Assembly: GCA_016880695.1 (NCBI GenBank)
Contig: JAEHCY010000168.1
Coordinates: 1 to 7,981 of the forward strand
Source: Chromatiaceae bacterium
Lineage (GTDB): Bacteria; Pseudomonadota; Gammaproteobacteria; Chromatiales; Chromatiaceae
Length of the DNA: 7,981 bases
Direction: 5' to 3'
Shown here: piece after piece, positions 5,006 to 7,981 of the stretch
Layout of the letters: each line of letters begins with the position of its first letter
How positions within the stretch are numbered: the first letter of the stretch is position 1
Program-made: the position numbers and the translations under genes
Notes under the pieces: model-generated
The model's input: the letters and a program-made list of their open reading frames with translations, nothing else
What the model was told of the DNA's origin: nothing
The model's database searches: none

Positions 5006-6712
5006 TCAGTTGGCGTCCGCCAAGGCGTGGGCCATGACCTGCAGATAGGCGTCGCGCAGCTCGGCCTCCGAGCGCTTGCGACAGCGCCCGCCCTCGCAAT
5101 AGCTCCCGCCGGTGAGCAGCCGGTACAGCAGTTGGGGGATGTCGTGGTGGTGCAGGGAGCCGGTGGTCGCCGGGCGGCCGTGATCGATCACCGCGAGCAG
5201 CGTGCTGTAGTCGCTCTGCGGGCGATTGCCGAGGTAGCCGAAGCGTTCATAGGCAGCCTTCCCCTGTTCGAGCGGAGGCAGATGGTCGGCGAGAATGAGC
5301 ACGATGCCCTCGGGATCCAGCGCCATGAGCTCGCGGAGGTAAGCGGCCAGGGCCCGGCTGCGGTAGTGGACCTGATTGACGATCCGCAAAAGCTCACCGT
5401 CGGCGCGGTTGGGACCCCGTGCCTCGATCACCCGCGGCCGCACCCCCTCGTTGATCATGTAGGGCCAGTGGCCATAGATGGTCAGGACGTAGTTCAGTAG
5501 CGGCCGATCCGGATGCTCGCTGAGCTGCTGGCGAACGAAGGCAAGATTCTGCTCGAACAGGGTCTGGTCGAACATGTACTTCTCGCCGGTGACATCGCCG
5601 CGGGTGAGATAGGTCTCGCGCTGGGGGGCATACTCGCGGGCAAAGTACACCTCCTCGAACCCGGTCCCGCGATACGCCGAGATCGCGTTGAAAAAGTTGG
5701 GCTTATAGGCGTTGGTGGCAATGGTGCGGTAGCCGAGCTGGCGCAGGACGTCGGGCAGACAATGCACTTCGGCCCCAGAGAACAGATTGAACTCGATGGT
5801 GCCGAGGACCTGCAGAGCCGGCACCCCGCACAGGGCCTCGAACTCCGCCTGCGCGGTGTAGCCACCAAAAACCGGGGATACCGAGAGGTTGCCCTTGCCA
5901 TCCGCCAGCAGGGCGCGCAGCGCTGGATCGACGGGGTCTTGGTTGAGCTTCAGGCGCTCCATGCGGGCGGGATCGACAAAGCCCTCGAACACCACCAGGT
6001 GCAGATTGCGCTTGTGGGACACGGCGCGAAGCGCCGCGAGCGTGTCCTGAAAGGCCTGCTCATAGGCCGGGAGGCCCTGGTAGCGCGATGCCTCGCGCAC
6101 CGCGGCCCGGCGCTTGGCCTCCTGGTAGAGTATCATTGAGAAACGACCATTCTGGTGCACGGCCTCTTCGTCGGACCACTCCACCACCCCGCCCGTGGCG
6201 GTGAGGAAACCCTGCACAAACAGATCCGGACGCCAGAGGATGCTGGCGACGATCAACCCGAGCGGCAACAGGCTCAGGACGAATATCAAGGGTCTCGGGC
6301 GGCGCAAGTTGAACAGTAGGAGCACGGCGGGGAGCAGCACCACCCCGACAATGAATACGCCCAGGTACCAGGGCAGCACATCGAGCGCCTCGGGTACCTC
6401 GCGGAGCTCGCTCAGGCGGAACACCCGGCCGAACAACAGGTAGTAGCTGTCGAGCACGAAGTAGATCACCAGCACGGGCAGGGCCGCCACCACCGCTCCC
6501 CTTCGAGTAGCGGGGACGACCTGCCGGAACAGGAAGTAGAGGTAGAGCACCAGGGGCAGTTCGAGCAGCAGGTGCCAGCCGAGCCAGGTCATGGCGCCGA
6601 CCCACTCCAGGATGCCGGTGAGCGCCAACAGGGCCAGGGTGAAGCCCGCGAAGGGAAGGAGCCGCCGCCCCATGTGGGCGATGCGGGTGCGAGAGACTGG
6701 AGATAGCATCAT
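5006..6712 (-). CDS. Membrane phosphoglycerol transferase / LtaS-OpgB-like sulfatase-fold protein
   Basis: Enzymes of this type carry an N-terminal membrane part and a periplasmic alkaline-phosphatase-fold domain that moves phosphoglycerol or a similar phosphoalcohol onto lipids or glycans, with a covalent threonine intermediate. The 568 residues show about five hydrophobic helices (roughly 18-38, 42-63, 72-95, 114-135, 141-160), then a soluble domain from about 235. Metal and active-site landmarks match LtaS in order and spacing: E243 in VVFEGF, nucleophile T286 in GGYTAQAEFEALCG, H415 in LTIYGHWPY, and D476-H477 in ILADHLPP. In a Gram-negative cell the product is more likely a decorated glucan or lipid (as with OpgB) than teichoic acid. 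Two cysteines near the C-terminus (C539, C544 in YCEGGRC) could form a disulfide in the periplasm. The start is uncertain: paired ATGs at 6712 and 6709, or ATG at 6673 (Met14), all without a clear ribosome site. It is divergent from the Hsp20-like gene. Confidence 0.88.
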   Translation of the reverse strand: MMLSPVSRTRIAHMGRRLLPFAGFTLALLALTGILEWVGAMTWLGWHLLLELPLVLYLYFLFRQVVPATRRGAVVAALPVLVIYFVLDSYYLLFGRVFRLSELREVPEALDVLPWYLGVFIVGVVLLPAVLLLFNLRRPRPLIFVLSLLPLGLIVASILWRPDLFVQGFLTATGGVVEWSDEEAVHQNGRFSMILYQEAKRRAAVREASRYQGLPAYEQAFQDTLAALRAVSHKRNLHLVVFEGFVDPARMERLKLNQDPVDPALRALLADGKGNLSVSPVFGGYTAQAEFEALCGVPALQVLGTIEFNLFSGAEVHCLPDVLRQLGYRTIATNAYKPNFFNAISAYRGTGFEEVYFAREYAPQRETYLTRGDVTGEKYMFDQTLFEQNLAFVRQQLSEHPDRPLLNYVLTIYGHWPYMINEGVRPRVIEARGPNRADGELLRIVNQVHYRSRALAAYLRELMALDPEGIVLILADHLPPLEQGKAAYERFGYLGNRPQSDYSTLLAVIDHGRPATTGSLHHHDIPQLLYRLLTGGSYCEGGRCRKRSEAELRDAYLQVMAHALADAN

Positions 6713-6925
6713 GGATGGTGTGGGTGCCCGATGAGTGGATCAGGGAGCGCCGCAAGCCCCGGCCGGGCGCAAACCCGAATCGACTTGGGCCCTGCGGCAA
6801 TGGCACTTGCGCCTTAGCGTGGGCAAACTCCAGTGTGCTGGAGGTGGGCCCTCACCGCGATGGATTCTAAGACGCCGGTGCGCGGAATTGGTTCGAATCG
6901 GAATCACATTGTGGAGGGAATCGTC
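6713..6925. promoter_or_regulatory. Divergent intergenic region with a CTCCAG/CTGGAG dyad
   Basis: The promoters of the transferase (minus) and the Hsp20-like gene (plus) should be here. CTCCAG (6828-6833) and CTGGAG (6838-6843) form a perfect 6-bp inverted repeat with a 4-base spacer, about 85 bases before the plus-strand ATG. I see no convincing sigma-70 or heat-shock sigma promoter on either strand. Confidence 0.35.
6913..6918 (+). promoter_or_regulatory. Shine-Dalgarno site of the exported Hsp20-like gene
   Basis: GGAGGG, 7 bases before the ATG at 6926. It decides this start over the ATG at 6833 in the same frame, and the resulting N-terminus is a proper signal peptide. Confidence 0.85.
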
Positions 6926-7351
6926 ATGTTAAGAAACCTTGTGCCCTGTACCGCGCTCCTGGGCTGTCTCGCCTGGGCCAACCCAGCCAGCGCCTGGTGG
7001 ACCTGGTTCTATGCCCCGCCCCCAGGGTATGGGGGCCCCGTGGTCTGGTCCCAGCCCCAAGTCTGGAGCGGGATTACGGTGGAGCAGATGCCAACCCCCC
7101 TGGGCTACAGCATCCGCATCCACACCGGCAGCCAAAGAGCAGAGGATGTCAGCATCGGGGTTACCGACGGCCAGCTATTCATCCGCAGCGGCGGCTCCCA
7201 GATGAGCCAGTTTCCCGGTGCCGGCATGAGCTTCACGCACTTTGGCGGGTCCGCCCAGTGGATCGCCCTACCCCCGGACGCCGACTGGTCCCGCATGACC
7301 CTTGGGCGCGGCGGGTCCCTCATCGAGGTGTTTGTGCCGCGCAGACAGTGA
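6926..7351 (+). CDS. Exported small protein with Hsp20/alpha-crystallin-like domain
   Basis: The 141-residue product begins with a signal peptide: MLRN, a hydrophobic stretch (5-18), and cleavage after ANPASA (18-23), so the mature chain starts WWTWFY. A proline/glycine/tryptophan-rich section follows (24-50). Residues about 50-138 read like an alpha-crystallin domain: GYSIRIHTG (60-68), AEDVSIGVTDGQLFIRSGG (72-90, as in the Hsp20 pattern of a helix-capping ED, VxVxVxDGxLxIxG), then FTHFGGSAQWIALPPDADW (103-121, as in the RSFxLPxxVD strand), and a final LIEVFVPR (132-139, as in GVLTIxVPK). The C-terminal I-x-I tail that helps cytoplasmic small heat-shock proteins assemble is absent. A periplasmic holdase or scaffold role is therefore inferred, not shown. 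An LLGC at 11-14 might be read as a lipobox, but the hydrophobic part before it would be too short. GGAGGG lies 7 bases upstream. The fold assignment is from pattern only. Confidence 0.8.
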   Translation: MLRNLVPCTALLGCLAWANPASAWWTWFYAPPPGYGGPVVWSQPQVWSGITVEQMPTPLGYSIRIHTGSQRAEDVSIGVTDGQLFIRSGGSQMSQFPGAGMSFTHFGGSAQWIALPPDADWSRMTLGRGGSLIEVFVPRRQ

Positions 7352-7385
7352 CTGGCACGGGCCGGCCTCGCCCTGCTAACCCGCG

Positions 7386-7422
7386 CGGGGCTGACCGCAT
7401 TCTGTGCGGGCTCCGCGCCCCG
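7386..7422. terminator. Two-stem hairpin between convergent genes, possible bidirectional terminator
   Basis: CGGGGC (7386-7391) pairs with GCCCCG (7417-7422), and inside it CCGCA (7395-7399) pairs with TGCGG (7405-7409) over five bases. It lies about 35 bases past the stop of the Hsp20-like gene and 78 bases past the GMC gene stop on the other strand. No T-run is seen. Confidence 0.4.
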
Positions 7423-7499
7423 TGCCGCTCGCAAGCCCCCGGCGGTCTGCTATGCGGACTGTCGTTCGCCCACCGCTGAAGCTGCCGGTCGCCAGTTGC

Positions 7500-7981
7500 T
7501 TATGCCCCGCGGCGCAGGTGCTCGGCGGCGCGCAGGGCGAGGGCATAGATCGTCAGCGAGGGCGACTCCCCGCCCCCGGAGCTTGGGAAGACGCTCGCGT
7601 CCACCACCCACAGATTGCGCCAGCGGTGGCTGCGGCAGGACGGATCAACCACCGAGCGCTGGGGATCGGTCCCCATGCGGCAGGTGCCGAATACGTGGGT
7701 GGAGTTGAAGGCGTCGTAGGCCCCGTATTCCTCCAGGAGCTTCTCCACCCCCGCCGCTGTGAGAATGCGGCGTCCGGTCTCGGCCATGAAGCGCAGGCGC
7801 TTGAGCTCCATCTCGCCCAGGTGGCTGTGGATGCGCGCCTTGGGCTGGCCGAAGGCGTCCGTCTCCTCCGGGTCGAGATCGATGAAGGAGGCCGGATCGG
7901 GCAAATTCTCGCCCATGCCGCTCACCGAGAGCACCCGCCCGAACTGCTCCCGCATGCGCGCCTTGTGGCCATGGCCCCAGC
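7500..7981 (-). CDS. GMC-family FAD oxidoreductase, C-terminal part (cut by right window edge)
   Basis: GMC enzymes use FAD to oxidise alcohol groups of sugars, sterols, choline or aliphatic alcohols. The last 159 residues are visible; the frame runs through the right edge, so the FAD-binding N-terminus is outside. The part seen is the GMC C-terminal domain: ELKRLRFMAETGRRILTAAG, then NSTHVFGTCRMGTDP with the conserved active-site histidine (codon 7695-7697), then NLWVVDASVFPSSGGGESPS and LTIYALALRAAEHL. The last block is where most members have an Asn-Pro pair that places the second catalytic residue; here it reads Glu-Ser-Pro (Glu codon at 7566-7568). It ends at TAA 7502-7500, convergent with the Hsp20-like gene. 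A membrane-bound dehydrogenase with a partner subunit or a soluble oxidase are both possible; the substrate is unknown. Confidence 0.9.
   Translation of the reverse strand, partial: WGHGHKARMREQFGRVLSVSGMGENLPDPASFIDLDPEETDAFGQPKARIHSHLGEMELKRLRFMAETGRRILTAAGVEKLLEEYGAYDAFNSTHVFGTCRMGTDPQRSVVDPSCRSHRWRNLWVVDASVFPSSGGGESPSLTIYALALRAAEHLRRGA

Noticed and set aside
5513..6139. Open frame of 208 codons on the plus strand
   Set aside because: It lies opposite the catalytic region of the phosphoglycerol transferase; composition is that of a shadow frame and there is no ribosome site.
6890..6899. GGTTCGAATC, the classic tRNA T-loop sequence
   Set aside because: The flanking bases do not form the T-stem (ATTGG against CGGAA) and no anticodon or acceptor stem can be folded around it.
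6926..6967. Lipobox reading LLGC at residues 11-14 of the Hsp20-like protein
   Set aside because: The hydrophobic stretch before Cys14 would be too short for a lipoprotein signal, and a normal cleavage site follows PASA at residue 23.
1..7981. CRISPR arrays, insertion-sequence ends, phage or plasmid genes
   Set aside because: No regularly spaced direct repeats, no transposase, integrase or replication frame and no terminal inverted repeats with target duplications were seen on either strand.

Overview
The window looks like chromosomal DNA of a Gram-negative, high-GC gammaproteobacterium, possibly from the Chromatiales/Ectothiorhodospiraceae side of the class. The reasons are the cytosolic-type malate dehydrogenase, a YebE-like DUF533 protein, an outer-membrane-type M48 lipoprotein and the overall protein style. 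The family-level placement is a guess; the Gram-negative assignment is firmer. Seven genes are visible, two of them cut by the window edges, plus one doubtful 46-codon frame.

Layout. 1-477 (minus): the N-terminal 159 residues of a family 2 glycosyltransferase, with visibly lower GC than the rest (about 59% by hand count of bases 1-180, against about 65-72% in lines sampled elsewhere). 478-1195: about 700 bases with no convincing gene, holding a possible gene remnant and several inverted repeats. 1196-2185 (minus): NAD-dependent malate dehydrogenase, starting at GTG. 2186-2544: divergent intergenic region with two dyads. 2545-3297 (plus): DUF533/TerB-like membrane protein. 3298-3440: convergent gap with two terminator-like hairpins. 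3441-4253 (minus): M48 metalloprotease lipoprotein. 4426-4875 (minus): a stand-alone 149-residue LOV blue-light photoreceptor with the full photoactive cysteine motif. 5006-6712 (minus): a polytopic LtaS/OpgB-type phosphoglycerol transferase (alkaline-phosphatase/sulfatase fold). 6926-7351 (plus): a small exported protein whose mature part resembles an Hsp20/alpha-crystallin domain. 7500 to the right edge (minus): C-terminal part of a GMC-family flavin oxidoreductase.

How the genes relate. The phosphoglycerol transferase, LOV protein and M48 lipoprotein lie in that order on the minus strand, separated by 130 and 172 bases, so they may share transcription but are not tightly packed. Three products act in or on the envelope (transferase, M48 lipoprotein, secreted Hsp20-like protein) and DUF533 proteins are also membrane-associated. 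Mdh is ordinary central metabolism.

The most interesting item is the short LOV photoreceptor: it has no fused output domain, and a nested 7-bp dyad lies in its upstream leader. The second is the signal-peptide-bearing Hsp20-like protein, because small heat-shock proteins are normally cytoplasmic. I found no CRISPR array, tRNA, rRNA, insertion sequence or plasmid/phage module, and no complete previously undescribed multi-gene system that the sequence alone would prove.
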